From NCBI RefSeq assembly GCF_001297015.1, contig NZ_LIGE01000047.1:248001-312000 (forward strand): DNA of 64,000 nt. Direction: 5' to 3'. The notes under the pieces were generated by a model. The model was not told where the DNA came from. It worked only from the letters and a program-made list of their open reading frames with translations, and did not search any database. The translations under genes and the position numbers were made by a program. Source of the stretch: Pseudomonas sp. RIT-PI-r. GTDB taxonomy: Bacteria > Pseudomonadota > Gammaproteobacteria > Pseudomonadales > Pseudomonadaceae. Below are positions 18,538 through 27,544 of this stretch, in pieces (position 1 is the stretch's first letter; every line of letters begins with the position of its first letter).

Positions 18538-19070
18538 GGCTGCGCCTCAAGCTGCGCCGGGTCCAGCGGTGGATTGGGGAACAACAGAGTACGCACGGAC
18601 TCATCAAGCAAGTCATTGACCCGCACCCATTGCACCAGCCCCTGCGCATCTTCGCGCACCGGGCCAAGGTACGGCGCCTCACGGTTATCGAGACCGTAAG
18701 GCTGAAATTCCTGCGGATGGCAGCGCAAGGTATCGGTGGCCTGTTCGAGGATCAGCCCGAGCCATTGCGCCGCTTGCGTGGCGTCCGGGCGGTAGTTCAC
18801 CAGCACCAGACGCGTGCTGGTGCGCGCCTCGGCCGATTGGCCGAACGTCAGCGCGCTGAGGTCGATCACTGGCACCACCGCGCCGCGATAAGCGAACACT
18901 CCGGCGACCCATTGGGGCGCGCGGGCAATCGCTTTCAACGGCAGGCGCGGCAGCACTTCCGCTACTTCGGTGGCGCGCAAGGCGTAACGCTCGCTGCCGA
19001 TGCAAAACAGCAAGAACAACGCCGGCTTCGCCACGGGCGCGGCACCGCGTTTGGCGATGATGTCGCTCAT
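18534..19070 (-). CDS. wspB: WspB, CheW-like coupling protein
   Basis: A 178-residue CheW-domain protein that links the WspA receptor to WspE. The domain fills most of the protein (LFLLFCIGSERYALRATEVA, then WVAGVFAYRGAVVPVIDLSA). It begins on the last base of the wspA stop codon (TGATG arrangement) and its stop overlaps the wspC start by 4 bases. It looks intact. Confidence 0.95.
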   Translation of the reverse strand: MSDIIAKRGAAPVAKPALFLLFCIGSERYALRATEVAEVLPRLPLKAIARAPQWVAGVFAYRGAVVPVIDLSALTFGQSAEARTSTRLVLVNYRPDATQAAQWLGLILEQATDTLRCHPQEFQPYGLDNREAPYLGPVREDAQGLVQWVRVNDLLDESVRTLLFPNPPLDPAQLEAQP

Positions 19071-20692
19071 CAGACTTTGAATCGCGAAACGCCGCTGCGC
19101 AGCCCGACGGCCACCTGGCTCAGTTCGTCGATGGCGAAACTGGCCTGACGCAGCGACTCGACGGTCTGGCTGCTGGCATCGCCCAACTGCACCAGCGCAT
19201 GGTTGATCTGCTCGGCGCCAGTGGCCTGGGCCTGCATGCCTTCATTGACCATCAACACCCGCGGCGCCAGCGCCTGCACCTGATGGATGATCTGCGACAG
19301 CTGCTCGCCGACCTGCTGTACTTCGGACATGCCGCGGCGCACTTCTTCGGAGAATTTGTCCATGCCCATCACGCCGGCCGACACCGCCGACTGAATCTCG
19401 CGGACCATTTGTTCGATGTCATAAGTGGCGACAGCGGTCTGATCCGCCAGACGTCGCACTTCGGTGGCGACCACGGCAAAACCGCGACCGTACTCACCGG
19501 CCTTCTCCGCTTCGATCGCGGCGTTGAGCGAGAGCAGGTTGGTCTGGTCGGCGACTTTGACGATGGTCACCACCACTTGGTTAATGTTGCCGGCCTTCTC
19601 ATTGAGAATGGCCAGTTTGGCGTTGACCAGATCGGCGGCGCCCATCACCGAGTGCATGGTGTCTTCCATCCGCGCCAAGCCTTGCTGGCCCGAGCCGGCG
19701 AGCACCGAAGCCTGATCGGCGGCGGTCGATACTTCGGTCATGGTGCGCACCAGATCGCGCGAGGTGGCGGCGATCTCGCGGGAGGTCGCGCCGATCTCAG
19801 TGGTGGTCGCGGCGGTTTCGGTGGCGGTAGCTTGTTGCTGTTTGGAGGTAGCAGCGATTTCGGTGACCGACGTGGTCACTTGCACCGACGAACGCTGGGC
19901 CTGGGACACCAGCGAGGTCAGCTCGGTCATCATGTCGTTGAAGCCGGTTTCGACAGCGCCGAACTCGTCCTTGCGGTCGAGGTTCAGGCGCGAACTGAGG
20001 TCGCCGGTACGCATGGTTTCGAGGATCTTCACGATGCGGTTCATCGGCGCCATGATCGCGCGCATCAACAGCAAACCGCAGAGACCGGCAGCCAATACCG
20101 CAACCAGCAGGGAAATGAACATACTGACTTTAGCGGCGGCCACGGCATCGTCGATATTGGCCATGGCCTGATCGGCGACTTTCTTGTTTTCGCCGATGAT
20201 GTCGTTGAGTTTCGTGCGACCGCTGTACCACGCCGGCGTGAGCTTCTCGTGGAACAGTTTCACCGCATCGGCTTCCAGATTGCGCTTGTGCAAATCGAGC
20301 ACCGCATCTTGAATCTGCATGTAGTTATCGTGGTACTTCACGAAGGCGGCGAATTCGCTACGGTCCTCGTCGGTCGCCATGGTCTTGCGGTAATTCTCCA
20401 TCTGCTCCTGCAGACGGCTCTCAAAGGACTTGTACTCGGCAGCGTCTTCGCTGCTGATGCCCTGACCTTCCTTGAGGCCGAGCAATTCCTGAGTCTGCAG
20501 ATAGCTGTCGACCCAGGCACCACGAATCATCGAGCTGTAATAGACACCGGGAATCGCATCGTCGCGGACACTGTTTTCACTGGCTTCGATCTTCAACAGT
20601 CGCGAGTACGACAGCACCACCATCAGCAACATGATGGCGATAATCACCGCAAAACTCGCCAAAATTCGTTGGCGCAACGTCCAGTTCTTCAC
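19070..20692 (-). CDS. wspA: WspA, methyl-accepting surface-sensing receptor
   Basis: Membrane receptor that activates WspE on surface contact. The 540-residue protein has an N-terminal transmembrane segment (about 11-30), a periplasmic four-helix-bundle-like domain (about 31-190), a second transmembrane segment near 190-210, a HAMP domain (about 212-265) and a cytoplasmic signalling domain whose hairpin tip is EKAGEYGRGFAVVATEVRRL. It is the first gene of the wsp operon, and the region upstream must hold the operon promoter. Confidence 0.96.
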   Translation of the reverse strand: MKNWTLRQRILASFAVIIAIMLLMVVLSYSRLLKIEASENSVRDDAIPGVYYSSMIRGAWVDSYLQTQELLGLKEGQGISSEDAAEYKSFESRLQEQMENYRKTMATDEDRSEFAAFVKYHDNYMQIQDAVLDLHKRNLEADAVKLFHEKLTPAWYSGRTKLNDIIGENKKVADQAMANIDDAVAAAKVSMFISLLVAVLAAGLCGLLLMRAIMAPMNRIVKILETMRTGDLSSRLNLDRKDEFGAVETGFNDMMTELTSLVSQAQRSSVQVTTSVTEIAATSKQQQATATETAATTTEIGATSREIAATSRDLVRTMTEVSTAADQASVLAGSGQQGLARMEDTMHSVMGAADLVNAKLAILNEKAGNINQVVVTIVKVADQTNLLSLNAAIEAEKAGEYGRGFAVVATEVRRLADQTAVATYDIEQMVREIQSAVSAGVMGMDKFSEEVRRGMSEVQQVGEQLSQIIHQVQALAPRVLMVNEGMQAQATGAEQINHALVQLGDASSQTVESLRQASFAIDELSQVAVGLRSGVSRFKV

Positions 20693-21005
20693 AGTGATTC
20701 CTCGTGCCTAGGTCGAAATGCGGGGAGTATAGCCGAGGGCGGTGTTTCATTTATAAGACGCTTTATCAGGGTTCAACCCTATACAAGTACCGGAGTAGAC
20801 GCTCTGAAACTTTTTGCTACAGGAAAAGCGCAAATGGCTTGAATAGTCACTGGAAAGTTCAGCAACGTTTTGTCAGGTTACAGGCGCTCTCAAGGGGTTA
20901 ACCAAAGCGACAGGACCGTCGCCTGGTTAACGGAATGGCACGCTTGATGAGCTTCGCCGGCTTCCCGGGATTGGGGCTGGCCAACTCAAGGAAAGAGGTG
21001 ACCGC
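20693..21005. promoter_or_regulatory. Divergent region between wspA and rhs, with a leader hairpin
   Basis: No gene is visible in these 313 bases. They must drive wspA on one strand and rhs on the other. At 20897-20931 GTTAACCA-AA-GCGAC pairs with GTCGC-C-TGGTTAAC around a 6-base loop, a strong hairpin with no T run, about 75 bases before the rhs start. AGAGGTG at 20994-21000 is a good ribosome site for ATG 21006. Confidence 0.6.
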
Positions 21006-24000
21006 ATGAGCCCGTTAGTCATTGCAATCTTCGAAAAGCAGCCGGATCCCAAGATAGTTATCGGTAAATTCAAAAACTGCCTGGCAGACTACAAGTCCGC
21101 AGTCAAAAAATTGCCAGCATTGGAGGTTGAGCAAAAATTCAAAGTCGGTGACGAACTTCATCTTTCGACGCCACTAGACATCAAAGAACAGCCGAAGCAC
21201 TTCGCCACCTGCCCCAAGAGCGGCAAACTCACCTTGATCCACAGCTTCGAGTCCGCGCGATTCGTGCCGATTGGCAACACACCTGTGCTACTGGAACCGG
21301 TAGACGCGAACAACAACATCATCGGTAAATCGACTCTCACCAACATCGGGCCGAGTGGTATTGAAGAAGTGCCGAATCTTCTGCCCGCCCAACGCTACCG
21401 GATTACGTTTTTCCCCTCCACCGGCAAAGATGACATTGAGCGTCTGTTCCAGTCCTACGATGTCGTCATCAATGACGTGAGCCTCTGGCTGGAGAGCGAA
21501 TGGAAAGAATTCAGATTTCTCTGGCAAGAGCACACCAACGCATCCTTGCCCGGGCGCGCGGCCAAACTGTTGCTGGCTGAGATTGGCGGGGTTTGGGGCG
21601 TCGGCATGAGCATCTGGGGAGATCTCGAGGATCTCTTCGATCTGGTAAGCGATCCGCTCAAACACTATGAGAAGCTGAAGAAATTTTTCACCGACGACAG
21701 CATCAAGCGCATATATGACGCTGCGACCGAAGCGCGCCGAATAGCAATGCTGATTGCCTGCGACGAGCCGCTGCTGTGGATTTACATTTCTGCTGCCTGG
21801 GCCTGGGCGTCCATGCTGCCTCCCCAGACCCGCACGGAAGTGCTGGCCAGATTGAAAACGGAAATACTCTACGTCGTCCTCAGCGTCATATTCACCGCAG
21901 GTCTTGGCATCGCATTACGAGCCAGTGCAAAGGCCGTGACCGTTACGTTGAAAGCAGACAAAGCGCTCAAGTTGATTGAAAAACTGACCGCGAACCTGGT
22001 GGCCATTAGTCGCAAGCACTTCAAAACCCATGCGCAGGCGTACACGCCGGTAGCTTTGAGTGGGACAACGGTCGCCAGTACGGGCACCAAGGCAACAAGC
22101 AACATTACTCCCCACGTGCCGGCACAACTAGCCTCCCCCATGAAACCGCCCGCCCCCGCCGCAGGGGGAGAAGTCATACCCGATTCGCAGATTCACGCAC
22201 GGCGTAAAACCCGCAGCGACACGCGCGTGGAACAACAGGAAAAGATTGATAACGCACCTGAGCAATCCAGAAACGCGGCGGATCAGCCTACACAGCGCGT
22301 TGAAAAAACCTGCGCCAAAGATGACCCTGTCTCGATGGTCACCGGCGAAGAATTGCTCACCCTGACTGACGGCGAACTCGCCGGCTCGCTACCCCTGGAG
22401 TGGACCCGCCTCTACCGTACCAGCGCGGTTGAAATCGACAGTCGTCTGGGCCATGGCTGGAGCCATTCGCTTTCACACCGACTGGATATCGAAGATGAAG
22501 GCGTCGTCTGGACTGACCATGAAAACCGTCAAACCCGCTTCCCCATGCCGACTGAACAACGGCCGGCGATCAGCAATAGTCTGGCGCAAGCGGCCATTTT
22601 TCTGGGGGATGTGCCGGGCGAACTCATTCTGACCCAGGCCGGGCCGAAAACACGCTTCTACCATTTCCGCGCAGGGCGACTGACAGCCCTCAGCGATGCC
22701 TACGAAAATCGCCTGCATCTCAGCTATGACTTTGTCGGTCGCATTCAACGCATCGACAATGGCGCGGGCAGCTGCCTGCTGCTGCGTTATGACGATCGTC
22801 ACATCGTGGCGGTCGACCGACAGCAACTACGTGTCGAGTACAACGATCGCGGTGAGCGTCAGGAACCTTGGCTAACCCTCCAGACGCTGGTCACCTACAG
22901 CTACAACGACCACAGTCAGCTAGTCTGCGCGACCAATGCGGCAGGTGAGGCCGAACATTATCGATACAACGAACGACACGTCATTGTGGAACGGCAATTA
23001 GCCGGCGGAGCCCGTTTCTTCTGGGAGTGGGAGCGTGAAGGAAAACTGTCTCGCTGCGTTCGCCACTGGGCCAACTATTCGCAGTTGGAAGCGCGGTACG
23101 AATGGGATGACAAAGGCTCCGTCACCGCATACAACTCGGACGGCAGCACCCAGGTTTACCTGCATGACAAAAACGCGCGCTTGCTCAGCGAGACGGCTCC
23201 GGACGGCGGCGAAACACAGAACGCCTATGACGATCAAGGTCGTCTGGTCGCCATAAAAGATCCAATGGGCGCGATCACCGAGTATCAGTACAACAACGCG
23301 GGGCGCTTGATGGCGGTGTTCCCGCCGGAAGGAGAGCCGACCTGTTACAACTACTTCAACGGCCAGCTCACTTACGTGCGCAGAGGCAAGGCTCGCTGGA
23401 AATACGAGCGCAACCGTCAGGGTGATATCACCCGGCAAATCGATCCCGACGACAACGAAACCCACTACAGCTACAACCCACAGGGTCGATTGCTGGAAAT
23501 TCGTCATCCCGATGGCAGCCACCATCAGTTGGGCTGGAACAATCTCGGCCAGTTGCTGGAAGAACGCCTGCCGGACGGAGGTCAACGCAAATATCGCTAC
23601 GATGCGCTCGGCCGGCAAATAACCCGACAGGACGAATTTGGCGCGATCACCCATTACCAATGGGACGCTGTCGATCGCCTGACCCAGATCACTCTGCCGG
23701 GCGGCGCCACCCGGGCTTTCAGTTACAACCCTTACGGTCGCGTCACCGCTGAACGGGATGAACTTGGGCGGATCACCCGTTACGAATACGCTGATAACCT
23801 GCATCTCGTCAGCCGCCGGATCAATCCTGACGGCAGCCAGCTGCGTTATCGCTACGACAACGCAGGTCTGCTGCTCACCGAAATCGAAAACGAGCACGGC
23901 GAGCACTACCACCTCGATTACTTCGCCAATGGCTTGATTCAGCAGGAAACCGGTTTCGATGGCCGTCGGACCGCGTATGAATACGATCTCAATGGCCAAC

Positions 24001-25757
24001 TGCTGAAGAAAACCGAATTCGGAGACAACGGCAGCGACCTGGTCACCGAGTATCAGCGCGACGCCGCCGGACGACTGTTGGTAAAAATCTTGCCCGACGG
24101 CGATGAAATCCACTACGGCTACGATGCCCTCGGGCGCTTGGTAAATGTCGATGACGGAAACTGGCCGCTCGCCTACGAATACGACGAGCAGGATCGTCTG
24201 ATCACTGAGCACCAAGGCTGGGGCACTACGCGTTATGAATACGACAGCGTCGGCCAACTGAGCCATTGCCGTCTCCCGGACGGCAGCAAGCTTGATTACC
24301 GCCATCTGCCCGGCGGGCGCCTGAGCAGCATTGACCTCAACGGTTCACGCCTGACAGCTCACCAATTCAGCGCCGGTCGAGAACAGCGACGCCAACAGGG
24401 TTTGCTGCTCAGCCAATACCAATACGATGAACAGGGCCGCCTGCAAGCCCATAGCATCAGCCAGCGGGATAAAAACCTGTTTCACCGTCGTTATAACTAC
24501 GCGGCGAACGGTAACCTCGTGGGCGTCGACGACAGCCGCAAAGGCAACCGCAGCTATCATTACGATCCGCTCGATCGTCTCCTCAGCGTCCGTGGTGCGA
24601 TGCCGGAAAGCTTCGCCCATGACCCGGCGGGCAATCTCCTCGGCCAGAACGACCTGCCCGTGGCCAACCTCGCCAATGTCAAAGGCAACCGCCTGCTCAT
24701 GCAAGGCGACCGCCACTACGATTACGACGCTTACGGTAATTTGAGCCGTGAACGTCGCGGTGCTGGCCAGAGGCTGGTCACCGAATACCGTTACGACTGC
24801 CAACAACGGTTGATCAGCCTCAGCCTGCCGGACGGCAGAATCGCTAGCTACAAATACGACGCCTTTGGCCGCCGCATCGAAAAAACCGTCGACGGACAAA
24901 CCACAGAATTTCTCTGGCAAGGCGAACGCCTCATCGCCGAAAGCGCCGATAATCGATACCGCAGCTACATCTATGAGCCCGGCAGCTTCCGCCCACTGGC
25001 GATGCTCGATGGTGAAGGCCCACTTAAGGCCACACCGTTTTACTACCAACTCGACCACCTCGGCACGCCACAGGAACTGACTGATTACAGCGGCGAGATC
25101 ATGTGGTCAGCGAATTACCGCGCTTACGGCAATCTTGCCGCACTGGACGTCGCCAAAATCGACAACCCGCTGCGATTCCAAGGCCAGTATTTCGATGCCG
25201 AAACCGGGCTACATTACAACCGACACCGCTACTACAATCCGGGCACTGGGCGGTTTTTGACGCCGGATCCGATCAAACTTGCGGGTGGGTTGAATAGCTA
25301 CCAGTACGTGCCTAACCCTACAGGGTGGGTGGATCCGCTGGGGTTGAATAATTGTCCTGGTGGCGGAAAATGCACTCCCGGCCAAGGCGCTGAAACTCCA
25401 GAGGAGAAAGCTCGTGTCAATCAGGGAGAAATGTCGCCACCTACAGCGGCTTCAATAAACTGGAGAGGATTTTCGGCCGGAAAATTGCAGCCTCATTATC
25501 AGAAGCACGTAGTTGACCAGAAGGAGTTCGGAGATATAAGCCAAGCTGAATATCTTAAACAGGCTAAAGAATTTTCCAAGGAATCGGGAGCTTTCAACGA
25601 AACGAATGTCGGAAACACTATAATCAAGCATGATCCAGCTACTGGAAGAATATTTATAGGGAATTTGAAATCGCGAGAGATCAGGACATTCTATCGGGAG
25701 GACGGGAGAAGCGCGGACCCATTCCAATCCGCTATTGACTTAGCCAAGGGGCTGTAA
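21006..25757 (+). CDS. Rhs/YD-repeat polymorphic toxin
   Basis: A 1583-residue Rhs protein. Residues 1-250 are an N-terminal region I do not recognise. Hydrophobic stretches at about 254-272 and 287-306 may cross or enter a membrane. A DUF6531-like segment (DPVSMVTGEELLTLTDGELA) begins near residue 440, followed by many YD repeats forming the Rhs shell, and the core end RYYNPGTGRFLTPDPI with DPLGLN at 1443-1448. The last 136 residues form a variable toxin domain with HYQKHV, an EYLKQAKEF helix and IRTFYRE, resembling BECR-fold RNases; that fold is inferred by eye. No PAAR domain is visible. The immunity candidate follows after one base. The toxin-coding end is clearly poorer in GC than the core. 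Confidence 0.9.
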   Translation: MSPLVIAIFEKQPDPKIVIGKFKNCLADYKSAVKKLPALEVEQKFKVGDELHLSTPLDIKEQPKHFATCPKSGKLTLIHSFESARFVPIGNTPVLLEPVDANNNIIGKSTLTNIGPSGIEEVPNLLPAQRYRITFFPSTGKDDIERLFQSYDVVINDVSLWLESEWKEFRFLWQEHTNASLPGRAAKLLLAEIGGVWGVGMSIWGDLEDLFDLVSDPLKHYEKLKKFFTDDSIKRIYDAATEARRIAMLIACDEPLLWIYISAAWAWASMLPPQTRTEVLARLKTEILYVVLSVIFTAGLGIALRASAKAVTVTLKADKALKLIEKLTANLVAISRKHFKTHAQAYTPVALSGTTVASTGTKATSNITPHVPAQLASPMKPPAPAAGGEVIPDSQIHARRKTRSDTRVEQQEKIDNAPEQSRNAADQPTQRVEKTCAKDDPVSMVTGEELLTLTDGELAGSLPLEWTRLYRTSAVEIDSRLGHGWSHSLSHRLDIEDEGVVWTDHENRQTRFPMPTEQRPAISNSLAQAAIFLGDVPGELILTQAGPKTRFYHFRAGRLTALSDAYENRLHLSYDFVGRIQRIDNGAGSCLLLRYDDRHIVAVDRQQLRVEYNDRGERQEPWLTLQTLVTYSYNDHSQLVCATNAAGEAEHYRYNERHVIVERQLAGGARFFWEWEREGKLSRCVRHWANYSQLEARYEWDDKGSVTAYNSDGSTQVYLHDKNARLLSETAPDGGETQNAYDDQGRLVAIKDPMGAITEYQYNNAGRLMAVFPPEGEPTCYNYFNGQLTYVRRGKARWKYERNRQGDITRQIDPDDNETHYSYNPQGRLLEIRHPDGSHHQLGWNNLGQLLEERLPDGGQRKYRYDALGRQITRQDEFGAITHYQWDAVDRLTQITLPGGATRAFSYNPYGRVTAERDELGRITRYEYADNLHLVSRRINPDGSQLRYRYDNAGLLLTEIENEHGEHYHLDYFANGLIQQETGFDGRRTAYEYDLNGQLLKKTEFGDNGSDLVTEYQRDAAGRLLVKILPDGDEIHYGYDALGRLVNVDDGNWPLAYEYDEQDRLITEHQGWGTTRYEYDSVGQLSHCRLPDGSKLDYRHLPGGRLSSIDLNGSRLTAHQFSAGREQRRQQGLLLSQYQYDEQGRLQAHSISQRDKNLFHRRYNYAANGNLVGVDDSRKGNRSYHYDPLDRLLSVRGAMPESFAHDPAGNLLGQNDLPVANLANVKGNRLLMQGDRHYDYDAYGNLSRERRGAGQRLVTEYRYDCQQRLISLSLPDGRIASYKYDAFGRRIEKTVDGQTTEFLWQGERLIAESADNRYRSYIYEPGSFRPLAMLDGEGPLKATPFYYQLDHLGTPQELTDYSGEIMWSANYRAYGNLAALDVAKIDNPLRFQGQYFDAETGLHYNRHRYYNPGTGRFLTPDPIKLAGGLNSYQYVPNPTGWVDPLGLNNCPGGGKCTPGQGAETPEEKARVNQGEMSPPTAASINWRGFSAGKLQPHYQKHVVDQKEFGDISQAEYLKQAKEFSKESGAFNETNVGNTIIKHDPATGRIFIGNLKSREIRTFYREDGRSADPFQSAIDLAKGL

Positions 25758-25758
25758 A

Positions 25759-26304
25759 ATGAACATTATTGACCGAAGCGAAGCAATAGAAAAAATCGCA
25801 ACAAACACTCTGAATTCGCTTAGTCACGAAGAGCGAGAATCTCAGCTTCTCAACTGGTGGAGTATCGATGAAAGCAATCCTGACTTCTTCTCCCTTTCAG
25901 AGACCCTGCAGCAGACAATTCTCGCTAACGATGACTTGCCCTATGACATTCAAGACAGCAAATACAACGAACTCATCCTGCTAGCTCTAAGATCAGCATA
26001 TAAAGGAGTAACAAACTCATTCCTATCGAGAGAACTAAACTCACTCAATATAGGGAAATATGAAACGCATGGGAAAGTAGAGCTTTTAGAGGCTTGCCCT
26101 TGCTGTGGCTATCGCACACTTCCTTCGCTAGCGAACTATGAAGTCTGCGATTTGTGCAGCTGGGAGGATGACGGCACATCAGAGCTTGAAAACTATAGTC
26201 CCCCCAATCACATGACCCTGAGAGAAGCGAAGGAGAAGTTTTCAAAAAAAACCGAAGATTTGCCTTTAGACAAGTGGATCAATAGCAAAACGCAGGCTTT
26301 ATAA
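25759..26304 (+). CDS. CPCC-type candidate immunity protein
   Basis: A 181-residue acidic protein starting one base after the rhs stop codon. Residues about 1-105 are helical and unrecognised. Residues 112-160 form a cysteine-rich CPCC domain (Cys113, 115, 116 in ACPCCGYRTL, and Cys130, 133 in CDLC followed by WEDDG), which probably binds zinc. CPCC domains are found in immunity contexts of polymorphic toxins. Position and low GC both suggest it neutralises the upstream Rhs toxin; this pairing is inference. The GGGGCTGTAAA overlap with the rhs end suggests coupled translation. Confidence 0.82.
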   Translation: MNIIDRSEAIEKIATNTLNSLSHEERESQLLNWWSIDESNPDFFSLSETLQQTILANDDLPYDIQDSKYNELILLALRSAYKGVTNSFLSRELNSLNIGKYETHGKVELLEACPCCGYRTLPSLANYEVCDLCSWEDDGTSELENYSPPNHMTLREAKEKFSKKTEDLPLDKWINSKTQAL

Positions 26305-26644
26305 ATCGTACCCAACCAACTATCAACTCAACTAAGGAGAATAGAATTGATACATGGAATGAATTAGACGGCGGCACGTTTTTTACCAAAAATTTTCAAG
26401 CACCACACCCATTGGTGAAATAGCACAAGATTCTATGAAAACAGAAAATAACAGACCGGCGAATACTGGACCTTGATCCCCCCGACTCACCACCATTCAA
26501 GCGACACCAGTCGGGATTTAATACTTACCGCACCGGAATCAACTGCAACAGCAGCGTAATCTTCTCCAGGTTTTATTTAAAATTGAATCTATACTCGCAA
26601 AAAAACCGCAGCAAATTGCTACGGTTTTTCTCTGAAGTGCGGCC
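26305..26644. other. AT-rich gap after the immunity gene
   Basis: No complete gene. An AAGGAG at about 26334-26339 precedes a reading frame without ATG that encodes about 25 residues (WNELDGGTFFTKNFQ, then a stop at about 26421). This may be the remnant of an older toxin or immunity gene. The right end carries the yebE-like gene's terminator. Confidence 0.4.
26599..26629 (-). terminator. Rho-independent terminator of the DUF533 gene
   Basis: AAAAACCG-C-AGCAA and TTGCT-A-CGGTTTTT arms with A and T runs on both sides. It lies 16 bases after the stop codon of the minus-strand gene at 26645 and could also serve the plus strand. Confidence 0.85.
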
Positions 26645-27367
26645 TTAAACAGTAGCCAACCGCACCTGCTTCTCCAACTCCACCTTCAACCCCGGCTCCA
26701 GCTTAAGCTGCTTCGCCAGTTCATCCAGATACGCCTTCTCCATAAAGTTCTCCTCATCCACCAGCATCACGCTGGCGATGTACATCTCCGCCGCCATTTC
26801 CGGCGTACCCGCAGCGCGGGCGACATCGGTCGGGTCGAGCGGTTTGTTGAGCTCGGCGTGCAGCCAGTGTTGCAGCTCCTGGTCGTTGTCGAGCTTGATG
26901 AACTCGCCTTCGATCAATTGCCGCTCGCGATCATCGATGTGGCCGTCGGCCTTGGCGGCAGCGACCAGCGCTTTGAGAATCGCCTGACTGTGTTGCTCGG
27001 CTTGTGCCGGTGGCAGGCGATCGAGTGTCTGCGGTTCGCTTTGCGGTGCAGTGCCTTTCTGCGCGTTGTAGTTGCCGTAGGCTTTGTAAGCCAGCACGCC
27101 CAGCGCAGCGAGGCCGCCGTAGATCGCGACTTTGCCGCCGACCTTGCGCACTTTCTTGTTACCGAGCAGCAAACCCATCGCGCCAGCCGCCAACGCACCG
27201 CCACCTGCACCTGATAGCAGACTGCCGAGGCCACCGGAACCAGAAGCGCCGCCTAGCAAACCGCCCAAGCCGCCCGCAGCCGGTTTGTTCTGCGTTCCGC
27301 CAGCCTTGTTCTGCAACAGATCCTGACCGGATCTGAGCAGTTGATCGAGCAATCCACGGGTGTTCAT
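26645..27367 (-). CDS. DUF533 (YebE-like) inner-membrane protein
   Basis: A 240-residue protein. After a short N-terminal helix comes a glycine-rich linker (about residues 30-65), a hydrophobic segment near residues 75-95 (KVAIYGGLAALGVLAYKAYG), and a helical C-terminal domain (about 120-240) of the TerB-like type with ADGHIDDRERQLIEGEF. This matches DUF533 family members such as E. coli YebE. The function is unknown; relatives respond to envelope stress. It is transcribed toward the Rhs island. Confidence 0.9.
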   Translation of the reverse strand: MNTRGLLDQLLRSGQDLLQNKAGGTQNKPAAGGLGGLLGGASGSGGLGSLLSGAGGGALAAGAMGLLLGNKKVRKVGGKVAIYGGLAALGVLAYKAYGNYNAQKGTAPQSEPQTLDRLPPAQAEQHSQAILKALVAAAKADGHIDDRERQLIEGEFIKLDNDQELQHWLHAELNKPLDPTDVARAAGTPEMAAEMYIASVMLVDEENFMEKAYLDELAKQLKLEPGLKVELEKQVRLATV

Positions 27368-27544
27368 GTTCCGCCTCCAAAACAGGGTTTATCCGGATCT
27401 ATAAGGCCTCCAGCCTAGTTCGAAAGTGCCCCTGACCGACTTACGAGTGTGCTTCCAGATGTTGCTCAGCTCACACAGGCCCTTCGCGAAAATAGATATA
27501 CACTCAGGCCAATCTATAAAAACCGCCCACTGGGTAACCTTGTC

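Noticed and set aside
19199..20842. Plus-strand frame of 547 codons
   Set aside because: Antisense of wspA; glycine- and histidine-rich translation without motifs.
22998..24305. Minus-strand frame of 435 codons inside rhs
   Set aside because: Shadow of the YD repeats in the reverse frame; the repetitive composition keeps it open.
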